Below, one piece after another: positions 1-10,001 of a DNA stretch of 64,000 nt. The notes beneath the pieces were generated by a model. It was not told the DNA's origin and did no database searches. It saw only the letters and a list, made by a program, of their open reading frames with translations. Position 1 is the stretch's first letter, and every line of letters starts with the position of its first letter. This DNA is from Fictibacillus barbaricus. GTDB lineage: Bacteria; Bacillota; Bacilli; Bacillales; Fictibacillaceae. The stretch lies in assembly GCF_014635025.1 (NCBI RefSeq), contig NZ_BMCE01000001.1:1240001-1304000 (forward strand). The letters are read 5' to 3'. The translations under genes were made by a program, and so were the position numbers.

Positions 1-2
1 TA

Positions 3-461
3 GGGAATGAAGTAAAAGTAGGGGATCAAGCTCCAGATTTTAAAGTATTGGCAAATGATATGTCAGAGGTTACTTTAGCTGATACTAAAGGAAGCGTACG
101 TTTAATTGCTGCTGTACCTTCAGTAGATACAGGAGTTTGTGATGCTGAAGTTCGCCGTTTTAACGAAGAGGCTTCAAAACTTGATAACGTAAAAGTATTA
201 ACAATTTCAGTGGACTTGCCCTTCGCACAAAAAAGATGGTGCGCTGCAGCTGGCATCGAAAATGTACAGACTCTTTCCGATCACCGCGACCTTTCATTTG
301 GTAAAGCATATGGAGTTGCGATCGAAGAACTTCGTCTTTTAGCACGATCTGTATTTGTTATCGATAGCTCAGACAAGATCACATATGTTGAATACGTGAA
401 TGAAGTAACGAGCCACCCTAACTATGAAGCTGCAATTGAAGCAGCTAAAGCAGCAAAATAA
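3..461 (+). CDS. tpx: Thiol peroxidase Tpx (5' end missing)
   Basis: Atypical 2-Cys peroxiredoxin that reduces hydrogen and alkyl peroxides in the cytoplasm with thioredoxin as reductant. The reading frame is open from base 3 with no start codon in its proper place, so about 15 N-terminal residues lie outside the window. The peroxidatic cysteine sits in the [10 protein letters not shown] context (codon 138-140) and the resolving cysteine in KRWCAAAG (codon 240-242), 34 codons apart as in Tpx. The visible 152 residues match a family of about 167. In B. subtilis tpx also precedes ytxK and ackA. A strong terminator follows. Confidence 0.95.
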   Translation, partial: GNEVKVGDQAPDFKVLANDMSEVTLADTKGSVRLIAAVPSVDTGVCDAEVRRFNEEASKLDNVKVLTISVDLPFAQKRWCAAAGIENVQTLSDHRDLSFGKAYGVAIEELRLLARSVFVIDSSDKITYVEYVNEVTSHPNYEAAIEAAKAAK

Positions 462-471
462 TCACCTAGGA

Positions 472-509
472 TTTCTCCGGTATAACCATTTCATACCGGA
501 GATTTTTTT
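472..509 (+). terminator. Rho-independent terminator of tpx
   Basis: Perfect 9-bp stem CTCCGGTAT/ATACCGGAG (475-483 and 493-501) followed by a run of T. Confidence 0.9.
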
Positions 510-596
510 ATTTCCTAAAAAATAGATGCTATTCATTGTATATGCTGTGCCTGATTTGCTAAAATGTTTCCTGTGAAAACTTAGGAGGAAGCGGAT

Positions 597-1595
597 ATGA
601 GTTCTTTTAAAGATGTAGAAAAATTGTTTTTCGTTATGGATAACACAGCAACCGCCATTAAGGATAAGCTGGAGCTGCCTTATTTAGATGCTCTTGTAGA
701 AACAGGTGAAAATCTGTTTTTTCAAGAAATACCGAAAGAATACCCAAAAGAATTAACAACTGTATTAATGGATGAATATAAGAAAATTAACTTAAGCGAA
801 TTTGACAAAGATATGACACGCAAAGCATTTCAATTAGCTGTATTAAAAGGTATGAAAGAAGCTGTACAGCCGCATCATGCTATGACACCAGATGCTGTTG
901 CCCTATTTACTGGCTATCTTGTACAAAAGTTCATGAAGAAATCTGAGAAGCTGACACTGCTAGATCCTGTTGCAGGTTCGGGGAATTTGTTAACAGCTGT
1001 CATGAACCATCTTAAAGACAAAGAATGTGATGCATTTGGTGTTGAAGTGGATGAAACGCTGTTACGTTTAGCCTGGGTAAACGCTAATCTCCAAAAACAT
1101 AAAGTTGAGCTTTTTCATCAGGATGTGATCAAGCCTCTTTATGCAGACCCGGTTGACGTTGTAGTTGCCGATCTGCCTGTTGGGTTTTATCCGGACGATG
1201 AAGGTGCGAAAGTCTTTAAGGTGTATGAGAAAGAGGGCCATACGTACGCACATCATCTGATCATTGAACAAGCAGTCCATCATCTGAAAGAAGCAGGAAT
1301 CGGAATTTTTATCGTTCCTAATAATCTATTTGAAAGCGAACAGTCTGGGTTGCTTCATGCTTGGATAAAAGAAACGGTAACAATCCTAGGTTTATTACAG
1401 CTGCCTGAAACATTGTTTAAGTCATCTGTACATGCAAAAAGCATCTTGATCCTACAAAAGAACGGAGAAGGTGCCATTAAGCCAAAACAAGCTATGCTTG
1501 CACAGCTGCCATCCTTCTCAAACAAAAATGGATTGGGAAATGTCATGGATCAGATGAATGAGTGGTTTAAAACAGAATGGGAACGTGAAAAATAA
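597..1595 (+). CDS. ytxK: YtxK, class I SAM-dependent methyltransferase
   Basis: 332-residue protein of the N6-adenine DNA-methylase fold. The SAM-binding motif I reads LLDPVAGSGNLLTAV (about residues 120-135). The position of the catalytic (D/N)PP(Y/F) motif reads VADLPVGFYPD (about residue 188), a departure I recall as typical of YtxK proteins. There is no target-recognition domain and no partner restriction gene, so it is not a standard restriction-modification enzyme; the substrate is unknown. TAGGAGGAA lies 7-15 bases before the ATG. It sits directly before ackA as in B. subtilis, but a terminator and a separate promoter lie between them. Confidence 0.88.
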   Translation: MSSFKDVEKLFFVMDNTATAIKDKLELPYLDALVETGENLFFQEIPKEYPKELTTVLMDEYKKINLSEFDKDMTRKAFQLAVLKGMKEAVQPHHAMTPDAVALFTGYLVQKFMKKSEKLTLLDPVAGSGNLLTAVMNHLKDKECDAFGVEVDETLLRLAWVNANLQKHKVELFHQDVIKPLYADPVDVVVADLPVGFYPDDEGAKVFKVYEKEGHTYAHHLIIEQAVHHLKEAGIGIFIVPNNLFESEQSGLLHAWIKETVTILGLLQLPETLFKSSVHAKSILILQKNGEGAIKPKQAMLAQLPSFSNKNGLGNVMDQMNEWFKTEWEREK

Positions 1596-1627
1596 CAGCG
1601 TGGGTTAGATCCTATGCTGTTTTTTTA
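1594..1627 (+). terminator. Terminator of ytxK
   Basis: 11-bp stem with G-U pairs (AACAGCGTGGG and CCTATGCTGTT) overlapping the ytxK stop codon, followed by seven T. Confidence 0.85.
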
Positions 1628-1670
1628 TGGGTTTGCAAACGGATTCAAGTCTGAATTGCATGAATATAGG

Positions 1671-1718
1671 GTGTAAGCGTTTTACAGCCTTGATAATAAC
1701 AATCGGCAATGTTTAAAT
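1671..1718 (+). promoter_or_regulatory. ackA promoter with upstream CRE-like site
   Basis: A candidate SigA promoter reads TTGATA (1690-1695), 17-bp spacer, TTAAAT (1713-1718). Directly upstream lies TGTAAGCGTTTTAC (1672-1685), whose first ten bases fit the CcpA catabolite-response element. In B. subtilis ackA is activated by CcpA from a cre just upstream of the promoter; the geometry here is the same. The 3' half of the site is degenerate. Confidence 0.55.
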
Positions 1719-1801
1719 AAGGAAGGATTAAAGTATCAAGTGAGATCGAAGTGTGCCTACTCCGCACTTCTTTGTCAATGAATATGAAGGAGATGGCTAT
1801 T

Positions 1802-2989
1802 TTGGCTAAAATTATTGCAATTAATGCCGGAAGCTCGTCCTTAAAGTTTCAACTTCTTCAAATGCCTCAAGAAGAAGTACTAACAAAAGGACTTGTAGAA
1901 CGTATCGGATTAAACGATTCAATATTTACTATTGAAGTAGATGGCGAAAAAGTAAAAGAAATCAAAGATATTCAAGACCATTCAGAAGCGGTTTCGATGC
2001 TTTTAGATAAATTGGTAAAACATAACATTATCTCTTCACTTAATGAGATTGAGGGAATTGGACATCGTGTTGTACACGGAGGAGAAAAGTTTAATGACTC
2101 AGTGTTGATCACGGATGAGATCTTAAAAGAGATTGAAGAAATCTCATACCTTGCTCCGTTGCACAATCCTGCAAACGTTGTGGGGATTAAAGCGTTTAAT
2201 AACGTATTACCGAATGTACCGGCAGTTGCTGTTTTTGATACTGCGTTTCATCAGTCAATGCCTGAGAAATCATTTTTGTACAGCCTACCTTATGAATATT
2301 ATACAGAATATGGAATTCGCAAATATGGTTTCCACGGCACAAGCCACAAATATGTTTCCGAAAGAGCCGCAGAACTTCTTGGCCGCCCGGTAGAACAGCT
2401 TCGTCTTCTATCTTGCCACCTTGGTAATGGCGCAAGTATCGCTGCGATTGAAGGCGGAAAGTCGATCGATACATCTATGGGCTTCACACCGCTTGCGGGT
2501 GTAACGATGGGTACTCGTTCAGGAAATATTGACCCTGCGTTGATCCCTTACATCATGCAAAAAACAGGTCAAAGTGCTGAAGAAGTATTAAACGTATTGA
2601 ACAATAAGAGCGGTATGCTTGGCGTATCTGGTTTTTCTTCTGACCTTCGTGATATCGAAAGTGAAGCAGAAAAGGGCAACGAACGCGCTGAACTTGCTCT
2701 AGAAGTTTTCGCAAGCCGTATCCACAAATACATTGGATCATATGCAGCGAGAATGGCTGGAATTGATGCAATCATCTTTACAGCTGGTATCGGTGAAAAC
2801 AGTACAGCTGTACGTGAACGTGTCTTACGGGGTCTAGAATTCATGGGAGTTTACTGGGATCCGGCTCTTAACCAAGTCCGCGGAAAAGAAGCATTCATCA
2901 GCTATCCTCACTCACCGGTAAAAGTTATTGTCATTCCTACAAATGAAGAAGTAATGATCGCGCGTGATACAATGCGTTTAGCGATATAG
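1802..2989 (+). CDS. ackA: Acetate kinase
   Basis: Interconverts acetyl phosphate plus ADP with acetate plus ATP; overflow metabolism. The TTG at 1802 is chosen because AAGGAGA (1787-1793) lies 8 bases before it and it gives the family N-terminus [18 protein letters not shown] and 395 residues, the length of B. subtilis AckA; upstream in-frame ATG codons would add a non-homologous leader. Visible motifs are NAGSSS (residue 7 region), [24 protein letters not shown] (catalytic His near 180), [20 protein letters not shown] and TAGIGENS. Monocistronic, with its own promoter and terminator. Confidence 0.97.
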   Translation: MAKIIAINAGSSSLKFQLLQMPQEEVLTKGLVERIGLNDSIFTIEVDGEKVKEIKDIQDHSEAVSMLLDKLVKHNIISSLNEIEGIGHRVVHGGEKFNDSVLITDEILKEIEEISYLAPLHNPANVVGIKAFNNVLPNVPAVAVFDTAFHQSMPEKSFLYSLPYEYYTEYGIRKYGFHGTSHKYVSERAAELLGRPVEQLRLLSCHLGNGASIAAIEGGKSIDTSMGFTPLAGVTMGTRSGNIDPALIPYIMQKTGQSAEEVLNVLNNKSGMLGVSGFSSDLRDIESEAEKGNERAELALEVFASRIHKYIGSYAARMAGIDAIIFTAGIGENSTAVRERVLRGLEFMGVYWDPALNQVRGKEAFISYPHSPVKVIVIPTNEEVMIARDTMRLAI

Positions 2990-2994
2990 ACTTT

Positions 2995-3042
2995 AAAAGC
3001 AATCTTTTCATGTCTTATGTACATGAACAAGGTTGCTTTTTT
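2995..3042 (+). terminator. Terminator of ackA
   Basis: 12-bp stem AAAAGCAATCTT/AAGGTTGCTTTT with one G-U pair and an inner CATGT/ACATG stem, then T residues. Confidence 0.8.
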
Positions 3043-3143
3043 CGGTTTAGAAGTGTAACGCTAAAGAAGGAAAACTGGCTGTAATCGCGTAAATCCTATT
3101 ATGTACTTAAAATAGTGTGCACCTATAACAAGGGAGAACTGTC

Positions 3144-3815
3144 ATGTACAAAAAGGAACAATACTTATATGCGAACGGTAAACATTTAAAAGCTGTGATA
3201 AGAAATTACAATAAAGATGATTTTATGGAGCTTATTTCAATTCAAAAAGAAAGCTTCCCACCGCCGTTTCCTTCAGATCTATGGTGGAATGAGAATCAGC
3301 TCTCCAATCATACTTCGCTTTTTCCGGAAGGAGCTCTTTGTGTAGAGATCGATGGAATCCTTGCAGGTTCCGTTACCGGCCTCATAGTAAACTTTGATCT
3401 GGAGCATCCTGATCATTCATGGGAAGAGATAACAGATAACGGATATATTAAAAATCATGATCGAGATGGAGATACATTATATATAGTTGATATTTGTGTT
3501 AGACCTTCCTATAGAAAACTGGATCTTGGGAAACTCCTTATGCAGTCTATGTATGAAACGGTTGTTCATCTTAAATTAAGCCGCTTATTAGGTGGAGGAA
3601 GGATGCCAGGTTTTTATAAACATGCTCAGGATCTTACCCCAGAAGAATATATTGAAAAAGTTGTAAGCGGGGAGCTTCGTGACCCGGTGATCTCGTTTTT
3701 GCTTCGTTGCGGCAGAACGCCACTTGTTTTAGTTCCTGATTATTTAGTGGACGATGAATCTTGTAACTATGCATTACTAATGGAATGGAGAAACCCCTTT
3801 TTAAAAAGCACATGA
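3144..3815 (+). CDS. GNAT-family N-acetyltransferase
   Basis: 223 residues with the Gcn5-related acetyltransferase core: the strand DTLYIVDICVRPSYRK leads into an acetyl-CoA motif A, RKLDLGKLLMQSMYE (about residues 124-138), a variant of the usual R/Q-x-x-G-x-G/A loop. N-terminal residues 15-60 (RNYNKDDFMELISIQKESFP) look like the acceptor-binding part. The substrate cannot be inferred. A ribosome binding site AAGGGAGAA precedes the ATG. It lies alone between ackA and an EcsC-family gene; I do not recognise a named orthologue. Confidence 0.75.
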   Translation: MYKKEQYLYANGKHLKAVIRNYNKDDFMELISIQKESFPPPFPSDLWWNENQLSNHTSLFPEGALCVEIDGILAGSVTGLIVNFDLEHPDHSWEEITDNGYIKNHDRDGDTLYIVDICVRPSYRKLDLGKLLMQSMYETVVHLKLSRLLGGGRMPGFYKHAQDLTPEEYIEKVVSGELRDPVISFLLRCGRTPLVLVPDYLVDDESCNYALLMEWRNPFLKST

Positions 3816-3887
3816 AATGCTGTAGATTTTTTTACTTCAACAACAGATTATAATACACTATAAAAAAGGATTAAAAGGAGGAGAAGT

Positions 3888-4718
3888 ATGCCACTAACAG
3901 AGCGCGAAGAACAAATCTGGCAGAAGGTCAGTGCATGGGAAGAACAATTTTTTACATATGAACCGACAGATTTTGGCCGTACTTATGAAAAATGGGCAAC
4001 GAGACAGATGGATCGGCTTTCAGAAGAGATGCAGGAGACGATTAGCGAATATGTTGATGCTGTCTTGTTCCATATTCATGCTCTAATACAAAACTCCCAA
4101 TTCCAACTCGATACAAAACAAAGGCTTTTATCCGAAGCGAGAGTCTTTCGAGATGATATTTTTGAAATTGAAGATTTGAAAAAGTGCTCGATCGATCAGT
4201 TATCTTATATGGCAGATCAACAGATCGCAAGAAATCGCTTATTATCATTCTCCCAAGGTGGACTCGCAGGGACTGGAGGACTCCTTTTCTTAGGAACGGA
4301 CTTTCCAGCAATGGTCACACTCGGCATACGTTCGGTGCAATCCATTGCTATGCATTACGGATATGACATTCAAAAACCATCTGAGATGATGAGATCTCTA
4401 AAAGTCTATCATGCTGCAACGATGCCCAAACGTTTTCAAAAGGAAAAATGGAACGAGCTTATGGCAGAGATCAGGGAAGAAGAAGATCCTATTTTTTACG
4501 CGGGTCAAGACGTCATAGCGGACATATCATGGATGTCGCATCCGGTTCAACAAGCTGTGAAGATGATGGCCATTCTGCTTCTCAGAAAGAAACTGACACA
4601 AGGACTTCCTATCTTCGGCATGGCGTTTGGTGCGGTCATGAACTACCAGCAGTCTAGAAAGATTACAGAAATTGCACACAATTTTTATCAAAAGAGATAT
4701 CTCTTCGAGAAATATTAA
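3888..4718 (+). CDS. EcsC-family protein
   Basis: 276 residues resembling the EcsC family (named after the third gene of the B. subtilis ecs ABC-transporter operon). The hallmark is a glycine-rich segment, LAGTGGLLFLGTDFPAMVTL (about residues 127-146), followed by GIRSVQSIAMHYGYD. The N-terminal half is helical and charged (EREEQIWQKVSAWEEQFF). A second hydrophobic stretch lies near residues 240-258. The biochemical role of the family is not established. A strong AAAGGAGGAG site precedes the ATG, and only 17 bases separate it from moaB, so the two are probably co-transcribed. Confidence 0.75.
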   Translation: MPLTEREEQIWQKVSAWEEQFFTYEPTDFGRTYEKWATRQMDRLSEEMQETISEYVDAVLFHIHALIQNSQFQLDTKQRLLSEARVFRDDIFEIEDLKKCSIDQLSYMADQQIARNRLLSFSQGGLAGTGGLLFLGTDFPAMVTLGIRSVQSIAMHYGYDIQKPSEMMRSLKVYHAATMPKRFQKEKWNELMAEIREEEDPIFYAGQDVIADISWMSHPVQQAVKMMAILLLRKKLTQGLPIFGMAFGAVMNYQQSRKITEIAHNFYQKRYLFEKY

Positions 4719-4735
4719 GAAATAGGAGTTTTTCT

Positions 4736-5242
4736 ATGAGTGTCCAAGAACATAAAGAACTTGCCCCGAAGATGGTTAGATGTATGATCGTGACTGTAAG
4801 TGATACGAGAAACGAAGAGACCGACAAAAGCGGCCAGCTGATTCGGTCGTACTTAGAAGCACAGAGGCATGTGATCTCTGAATATCGGATTGTCAGTGAC
4901 GATAAAGAATTTATTCAAGAGGCTGCCCATTTCGGCATTCAGGATGAAGGTATTGATGTTGTTCTTTTTAACGGTGGGACAGGCATAGCTTCTAGAGACG
5001 TAACGATAGAAGCCTTAACACCAATGTTTGATAAAGAAATAACCGGTTTTGGAGAGTTGTTCCGAATGCTCAGTTATACAGAAGATATTGGTTCAGGTGC
5101 CATGCTTAGCCGGGCAGCTGCAGGTGTAAAGGAGAGAACGGCAATTTTTTCTCTGCCCGGTTCAACCGGAGCTGTTAAGCTAGGAATGGAAAAACTGATC
5201 TTGCCCGAAATCGCTCATGTTGTCCAACAACTTCAAAAATAA
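4736..5242 (+). CDS. moaB: Molybdenum cofactor biosynthesis protein MoaB
   Basis: MoaB/MogA-type molybdopterin adenylyltransferase, 168 residues, which adenylylates molybdopterin before molybdenum insertion. Family motifs are VRCMIVTVSDTR at the start, DVVLFNGGTGIASRDVTIEA (about residues 75-94), FRMLSYTEDIGSGAMLSRAA and IFSLPGSTGAVKLGMEKLI. No other molybdenum cofactor genes lie nearby, as in B. subtilis where moaB is also a stand-alone gene near argG. AATAGGAG precedes the ATG. Confidence 0.93.
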   Translation: MSVQEHKELAPKMVRCMIVTVSDTRNEETDKSGQLIRSYLEAQRHVISEYRIVSDDKEFIQEAAHFGIQDEGIDVVLFNGGTGIASRDVTIEALTPMFDKEITGFGELFRMLSYTEDIGSGAMLSRAAAGVKERTAIFSLPGSTGAVKLGMEKLILPEIAHVVQQLQK

Positions 5243-5269
5243 AGAGGGTGCCTAAGCATCCTCTTTTTT
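5240..5269. terminator. Bidirectional terminator between moaB and the minus-strand gene
   Basis: 10-bp stem AAGAGGGTGC/GCATCCTCTT with a 4-base loop, T-run on the plus side and A-run on the other side. Confidence 0.85.
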
Positions 5270-5270
5270 A

Positions 5271-5585
5271 TTATCCGTGAATTTTTGAAGTTATATCTTG
5301 ATTCAATCTGTACCACAGCCAAAGGTCGTTTATGACTGATGCTAAACCAGCTATCTTATAATTCAACTCGCATGATAGCTCAAAGCTTTCTTCGGTAGAT
5401 AACTGATCCTGCAATATGTTGATATGCTTCTCAATTTCTCCGATCCGATCTGGGATTGTTCCTCTTATTTTTTCCCATTGCAATAGAATAGAAGCTTGTT
5501 CTCTTTTATCATACAATTCCCATGGTCTAATTAAATGTGGCAGGGAGATTCCAAGCCTTTCATCCCATACAAAGTTATTCTGCAA
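5271..5585 (-). CDS. Hypothetical protein, 104 residues
   Basis: Not recognised. It is likely real: it begins at TTG (5585-5583) behind AGAGGTGAT with 6-base spacing, ends at a shared bidirectional terminator, and fills the gap between convergent moaB and divergent argG. The product is soluble, helical and acidic, with a tryptophan-rich N-terminus (NNFVWDERLG) and C-terminus (LWLWYRLNQD) and a central amphipathic helix (RIGEIEKHINILQDQLS). There is no signal peptide, membrane segment or metal motif. Confidence 0.6.
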   Translation of the reverse strand: MQNNFVWDERLGISLPHLIRPWELYDKREQASILLQWEKIRGTIPDRIGEIEKHINILQDQLSTEESFELSCELNYKIAGLASVINDLWLWYRLNQDITSKIHG

Positions 5586-5646
5586 TTGAAATCACCTCTG
5601 CTTCCATTGTACAAAAGGTAACTCGTTGATGCGAGAGAAATAATTG

Positions 5647-5759
5647 ATGTTATTTTTATTCATTTTTAAGAATAACCTTGCAATCACTACAGAAATTATG
5701 TTATTGTATGAACTATCATAAATGGTATTTTTATAAGAATATATGTATAAATATAAACA
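5647..5759 (+). promoter_or_regulatory. argGH promoter with possible ARG boxes
   Basis: A promoter reads TTGCAA (5678-5683), 18-bp spacer, TATTGT (5702-5707) preceded by an extended TG. Two AT-rich 18-mers, at 5647-5664 (reverse orientation) and 5742-5759, match the AhrC/ArgR box CATGAATAAAAATTCAAG at about 13 and 12 of 18 positions. Arginine repression through a pair of boxes flanking the start point is expected for argGH but the matches are modest. Confidence 0.4.
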
Positions 5760-5799
5760 AAATATTTATATTTAGGGATTTCAGGAGGAGAGATTTCAT

Positions 5800-7002
5800 A
5801 TGGGGAAAAAGGTAGTTTTAGCTTATTCTGGTGGTTTAGATACATCGGTTGCTATTCCATGGTTAGCGGAAAAAGGATTTGAGGTTATTGCATTATGTTT
5901 AGATGTTGGTGAAGGGAAAGACCTTCCTTTTATTCAATCAAAGGCATTATCAATCGGGGCATCTGAATCCATTGTGTTAGATGTACAAAAAGAATATGCT
6001 GAGGAATATGCATTAGTTGCTCTTCAGTCGCATGCATTATATGAAGGGAAGTATCCGTTGATCTCTGCTCTTAGCCGACCGTTGATCGCTAAGAAGTTAG
6101 TTGAGACAGCAAGAAAATATGGAGCGACAGCTGTTGCGCATGGCTGTACAGGGAAAGGCAACGACCAAGTTCGTTTTGAAGTATCTGTTGCAGCTTTAGC
6201 GCCAGACCTTGAAGTGCTGGCACCAGTACGTGAGTGGAGCTGGTCTCGTGAGGAAGAGATTGAATATGCAAAGCAGCATGATATCCCGGTACCAATCAAA
6301 AAAGAAAACCCGTTCTCTATTGATCAGAATTTGTGGGGGAGAAGCAATGAGTGCGGGATTTTAGAAGATCCTTGGGCTGCACCGCCTGAAGAAGCTTACG
6401 AAATGACAGCTTCGTTAGAGAATACACCAGATAAGCCACAAATCGTAGAAATTGGATTCGAAAAAGGGGTGCCGGTGTCACTTAACGGTAAAACTGTGTC
6501 ACTTGATCACCTTATCCATCAGTTAAATGCATGGGGAGGCGCACATGGAGTTGGACGTATCGACCATGTGGAAAATAGATTAGTCGGGATTAAATCACGT
6601 GAAGTATATGAATGCCCTGCAGCAACTACGCTTATCAAAGCGCATAAAGAGCTAGAGGATCTGACTTTAGTAAAGGAAGTCGCTCATTTTAAACCGATCA
6701 TTGAAAAGAAGATGACAGAATTAATCTATGAAGGACTATGGTTTTCTCCACTAAACGCATCCTTAAAAGCCTTTTTAGATGAAACACAAAAATATGTAAC
6801 AGGTACAGTGCGTGTTAAATTCTTTAAAGGTCACGCCATTGTAGAAGGCAGAAAATCACCATATTCGCTATATGATGAGAAGCTGGCAACGTATACGTCA
6901 GACGATGCGTTTGATCATACCGCTGCAAAAGGATTTATCTCATTGTGGGGTCTGCCAACGAAAGTAAGCAGCATGGTTCAAAAAAATGAGGTGAAAGTGT
7001 GA
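5800..7002 (+). CDS. argG: Argininosuccinate synthase
   Basis: Joins citrulline and aspartate with ATP to make argininosuccinate, the penultimate step of arginine synthesis. 400 residues, family length. The N-type PP-loop AYSGGLDTS is at residues 8-16; further signatures are [13 protein letters not shown] (about residue 115) and the citrulline/aspartate site around [28 protein letters not shown] precedes the ATG. Its stop overlaps the argH start by four bases, so the two are translationally coupled. Confidence 0.98.
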   Translation: MGKKVVLAYSGGLDTSVAIPWLAEKGFEVIALCLDVGEGKDLPFIQSKALSIGASESIVLDVQKEYAEEYALVALQSHALYEGKYPLISALSRPLIAKKLVETARKYGATAVAHGCTGKGNDQVRFEVSVAALAPDLEVLAPVREWSWSREEEIEYAKQHDIPVPIKKENPFSIDQNLWGRSNECGILEDPWAAPPEEAYEMTASLENTPDKPQIVEIGFEKGVPVSLNGKTVSLDHLIHQLNAWGGAHGVGRIDHVENRLVGIKSREVYECPAATTLIKAHKELEDLTLVKEVAHFKPIIEKKMTELIYEGLWFSPLNASLKAFLDETQKYVTGTVRVKFFKGHAIVEGRKSPYSLYDEKLATYTSDDAFDHTAAKGFISLWGLPTKVSSMVQKNEVKV

Positions 7003-8384
7003 AAAAGTTATGGGGAGGACGTTTTTCAAAACAGCCAGAGGAATGGGTAGATGAGTTCGGTGCATCCATTTCGTTTGACCAGCAATTAGCAAGTCATGAT
7101 ATTAAAGGAAGTCTTGCCCATGCCAAAATGTTGTTTCAGTGCGGAATTATTGAAGAAAGCGCCTATGAAAACATAAAGAAGGGTCTGCTCTCCCTTCAGC
7201 AGCAAGAGCAAGAAGGGGAACTTTCTTATTCGGTGAAGTACGAAGACATCCATCTTAACCTAGAAAAACTGCTAACGGATAACATTGGACCTGACGGCGG
7301 TAAACTTCATACAGCGAGAAGCAGAAATGACCAAGTGGCAACAGACTTTCATCTTTATGTGAAAGAAGAAACATTGCTGATCATGGACCATATTGAAGAA
7401 TTACAAAAGTCACTATTAAATCTTGCAGATGAACATGTTGAAACGATTATACCGGGGTATACACACCTTCAGCGCGCACAGCCAGTTTCTTTCGCCCATC
7501 ATCTGTTAGCTTACTTTTGGATGCTTGATCGTGATAAAGAAAGGCTACAAGACAGCTTGAAGAGAACTGATATCATGCCGCTTGGTGCTGGAGCTCTAGC
7601 AGGAACAACCTTTGATATCAATCGAAATATTACGATGACCGAACTCGGCTTTTCTGGCAAGTACCCTAATAGTTTGGATGCTGTGAGTGATCGGGATTTT
7701 GCGATTGAATGCTGCAGCAATGCCTCCATGATTATGATGCATCTATCACGCTTCTGTGAAGAACTGATCCTTTGGTCCTCCGAAGAATTTGGATTTATTG
7801 AGATCAGCGATAGCTTCACAACCGGAAGCAGCATGATGCCGCAAAAAAAGAATCCGGATATGGCTGAATTGATCCGTGGTAAGAGCGGCCGAGTATTTGG
7901 GTCACTAGTATCATTGCTCACGTTAATGAAGGGGCTGCCTCTTGCGTACAACAAAGACATGCAAGAAGACAAAGAACCTGTTTTTGACACCGTTAAAACG
8001 GTAAAAGGGTGCTTAAGCATCATGACAGGTATGATGAATGAAATAAAGATCAATGTTGAAAAAATGAACAAAGCGGTTCATCAAGATTTTTCAAATGCTA
8101 CAGAGCTTGCAGATTATCTTGCGAAAAAAGGAATTCCTTTTCGCGAAGCACATGAACTTGTAGGACAGATGGTACTTCATTGTATTCAAAAAGGATGCTA
8201 TCTACTTGAGATTAGCATCGAGGAATATAAAGAGTGGTGCCCGCTTGTAGAAAAAGACTTATATGATGCACTCTCACCAAAAACAGCTGTTGAGAGAAGA
8301 AATTCTGAAGGCGGTACAGGATTTGATGCTGTACGCCAGCAAATCGATTCAGCTAAATCCAAGATGTACATTTCCAAAAATTAA
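6999..8384 (+). CDS. argH: Argininosuccinate lyase
   Basis: Splits argininosuccinate into arginine and fumarate. 461 residues of the fumarase/aspartase superfamily. The signature loop [11 protein letters not shown] with the catalytic serine lies near residues 278-288; other conserved stretches are [13 protein letters not shown] (about 107) and [10 protein letters not shown] with the general acid/base region. It starts with GTG inside the last codons of argG (four-base overlap), placing both in one operon. Confidence 0.98.
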   Translation: MKKLWGGRFSKQPEEWVDEFGASISFDQQLASHDIKGSLAHAKMLFQCGIIEESAYENIKKGLLSLQQQEQEGELSYSVKYEDIHLNLEKLLTDNIGPDGGKLHTARSRNDQVATDFHLYVKEETLLIMDHIEELQKSLLNLADEHVETIIPGYTHLQRAQPVSFAHHLLAYFWMLDRDKERLQDSLKRTDIMPLGAGALAGTTFDINRNITMTELGFSGKYPNSLDAVSDRDFAIECCSNASMIMMHLSRFCEELILWSSEEFGFIEISDSFTTGSSMMPQKKNPDMAELIRGKSGRVFGSLVSLLTLMKGLPLAYNKDMQEDKEPVFDTVKTVKGCLSIMTGMMNEIKINVEKMNKAVHQDFSNATELADYLAKKGIPFREAHELVGQMVLHCIQKGCYLLEISIEEYKEWCPLVEKDLYDALSPKTAVERRNSEGGTGFDAVRQQIDSAKSKMYISKN

Positions 8385-8453
8385 CCTAGATTAACTTTCT
8401 CCCTCAAAACAAAAACTATGGTTAAAGTTTTAATTTTCAAGGAGGAAGTTTCA

Positions 8454-8615
8454 ATGGATAATGAAAAACGTCCGAACCAACAGCTCGAATACGATCTAGA
8501 AGGCGAGATGACCGTACATCAGCAGTTGACGGAAGCTTACCAAAGCGGGGTCGTTGATAAAGTAGATCAAGGTCAGCAGCGTACGAAGTTGGATGAGGAT
8601 GAAAGTCTTCAATAG
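8454..8615 (+). CDS. Small YozQ-like (DUF4025) protein, 53 residues
   Basis: The ATG at 8454 follows a strong AAGGAGGAAG site by 7 bases; the frame is open further upstream but without a ribosome binding site. The middle of the protein (EMTVHQQLTEAYQSGVVD) resembles the L-x-x-T-H-E-Q-V-S-D-x-Y-x-x-G-x-I-D core I recall from YozQ/DUF4025 proteins of bacilli. It is short, acidic and probably disordered at both ends. Function unknown. It lies 69 bases behind argH and ends in a strong terminator, so it may ride on the argGH transcript. Confidence 0.6.
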   Translation: MDNEKRPNQQLEYDLEGEMTVHQQLTEAYQSGVVDKVDQGQQRTKLDEDESLQ

Positions 8616-8628
8616 CAGTTATAAGGGT

Positions 8629-8657
8629 AGGATGACTCACTATGAGTCATCCTTTTT
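8629..8657 (+). terminator. Terminator after argGH and the small gene
   Basis: Perfect 11-bp stem AGGATGACTCA/TGAGTCATCCT with a 3-base loop, then TTTTT. Confidence 0.92.
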
Positions 8658-8855
8658 GCGTATGGAATCAATGTTTAGCGAATAAGGCTCCGATCGACTT
8701 CCATGTATTATTCCAGCTTAAAACGGGCACATTAAATGCTGTCTTCAAATAAATAAATCCTCAAAAATATTCAACTTTTTATTTTGTTTTTTTGGTGGTA
8801 TGGTAACTATAGATATGAAGAAAAAATTTCCAATAAAGATCAGGGAGGGAATGCT

Positions 8856-9980
8856 GTGAAAATAGGTGTACCTACTGAAATAAAGAATAATGAAAATCGG
8901 GTAGCAATGACACCTGCAGGCGTTTTAAATCTCGTAGCGTCTGGTCATGAAGTGTTTATACAAAGAGGTGCAGGGCTTGGCTCAGGTTTTTCAGATGAAG
9001 AATACGAAAGTGCCGGCGGAGTGATCGTTGAGACACCGACCCAAGCATGGTCGATGGAAATGGTTATGAAAGTGAAAGAACCATTGCCAGAAGAGTACTG
9101 TTTTTTTCGTGAAGGGTTAATTCTTTTCACTTATTTGCATCTTGCCCCTGAACCAGAATTAACAAAAGCATTAATAGATAATAAAGTTATTGGAATAGCC
9201 TATGAGACAGTGCAGCTCCCGAACGGAACACTTCCATTGCTTACGCCAATGAGTGAAGTAGCAGGAAGAATGGCTGCTCAAATTGGGGCTCAGTTTTTAG
9301 AAAAGCCAAAAGGCGGTCTAGGTATCCTTTTAAGTGGCATTCCTGGTGTAAGACGCGGCAAGGTAACGATAATTGGCGGCGGAGTGGTAGGAACAAATGC
9401 TGCTAAGATTGCAATGGGTCTTGGAGCTGATGTCACAATTATTGATTTGAATCCTGAACGTCTTCGTCAGCTAGATGATATCTTTGGTGTTGAGATTAAT
9501 ACACTAATTTCTAATCCGCTTAACATCGCACTTGCTGTACAAGAATCGGCTTTGGTTATTGGTGCAGTGCTGATCCCAGGGGCAAGAGCGCCTAAACTGG
9601 TTACAGAAGAGATGATTAAAGGGATGCAGCCAGGCTCTGTAATTGTGGATGTAGCCATCGACCAAGGTGGTATTTTCGAAACGGTTGACCGGATTACGAC
9701 ACATGATAATCCGACGTATGAAAAGTATGGTGTTCTGCATTATGCAGTAGCAAACATGCCTGGGGCTGTTCCTAGAACATCGACTATCGGTCTTACAAAC
9801 GTAACGGTCCCATATGCCCTGCAAATAGCGAACAAAGGGTACGCTAAAGCGTGTTTAGATAATGAGGCATTGTTAAAGGGGATTAATACGTTAGATGGAT
9901 TTGTAACTTATAAAGCTGTTGCTGAAGCACACCAGCTCGATTATATGGATGCAGCATCCATACTGACTCAGAAAAAATAA
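8856..9980 (+). CDS. ald: Alanine dehydrogenase
   Basis: NAD-dependent oxidative deamination of L-alanine to pyruvate and ammonia; needed for alanine use and normal sporulation in B. subtilis. The GTG at 8856 is chosen: CAGGGAGGGA lies just upstream and the protein then begins [20 protein letters not shown], the family start, with 374 residues. Key parts are the substrate lysine in [13 protein letters not shown], the catalytic histidine in [11 protein letters not shown], and the NAD-binding loop [20 protein letters not shown] near residue 172. Monocistronic with its own terminator. Confidence 0.97.
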   Translation: MKIGVPTEIKNNENRVAMTPAGVLNLVASGHEVFIQRGAGLGSGFSDEEYESAGGVIVETPTQAWSMEMVMKVKEPLPEEYCFFREGLILFTYLHLAPEPELTKALIDNKVIGIAYETVQLPNGTLPLLTPMSEVAGRMAAQIGAQFLEKPKGGLGILLSGIPGVRRGKVTIIGGGVVGTNAAKIAMGLGADVTIIDLNPERLRQLDDIFGVEINTLISNPLNIALAVQESALVIGAVLIPGARAPKLVTEEMIKGMQPGSVIVDVAIDQGGIFETVDRITTHDNPTYEKYGVLHYAVANMPGAVPRTSTIGLTNVTVPYALQIANKGYAKACLDNEALLKGINTLDGFVTYKAVAEAHQLDYMDAASILTQKK

Positions 9981-10001
9981 TAAACATCATACAAAAAACA
10001 T

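Noticed and set aside
1751-1801. N-terminal extension of acetate kinase
   Set aside because: The extra 17 codons have no family counterpart and the ribosome site AAGGAGA serves TTG 1802.
7511-8071. 186-codon minus-strand frame inside argH
   Set aside because: Fully antisense to a conserved gene, no ribosome site, composition follows from argH codon use.
8660-8855. Possible small RNA or array before ald
   Set aside because: No terminator, no repeat and no clear promoter could be placed in this 196-bp stretch.
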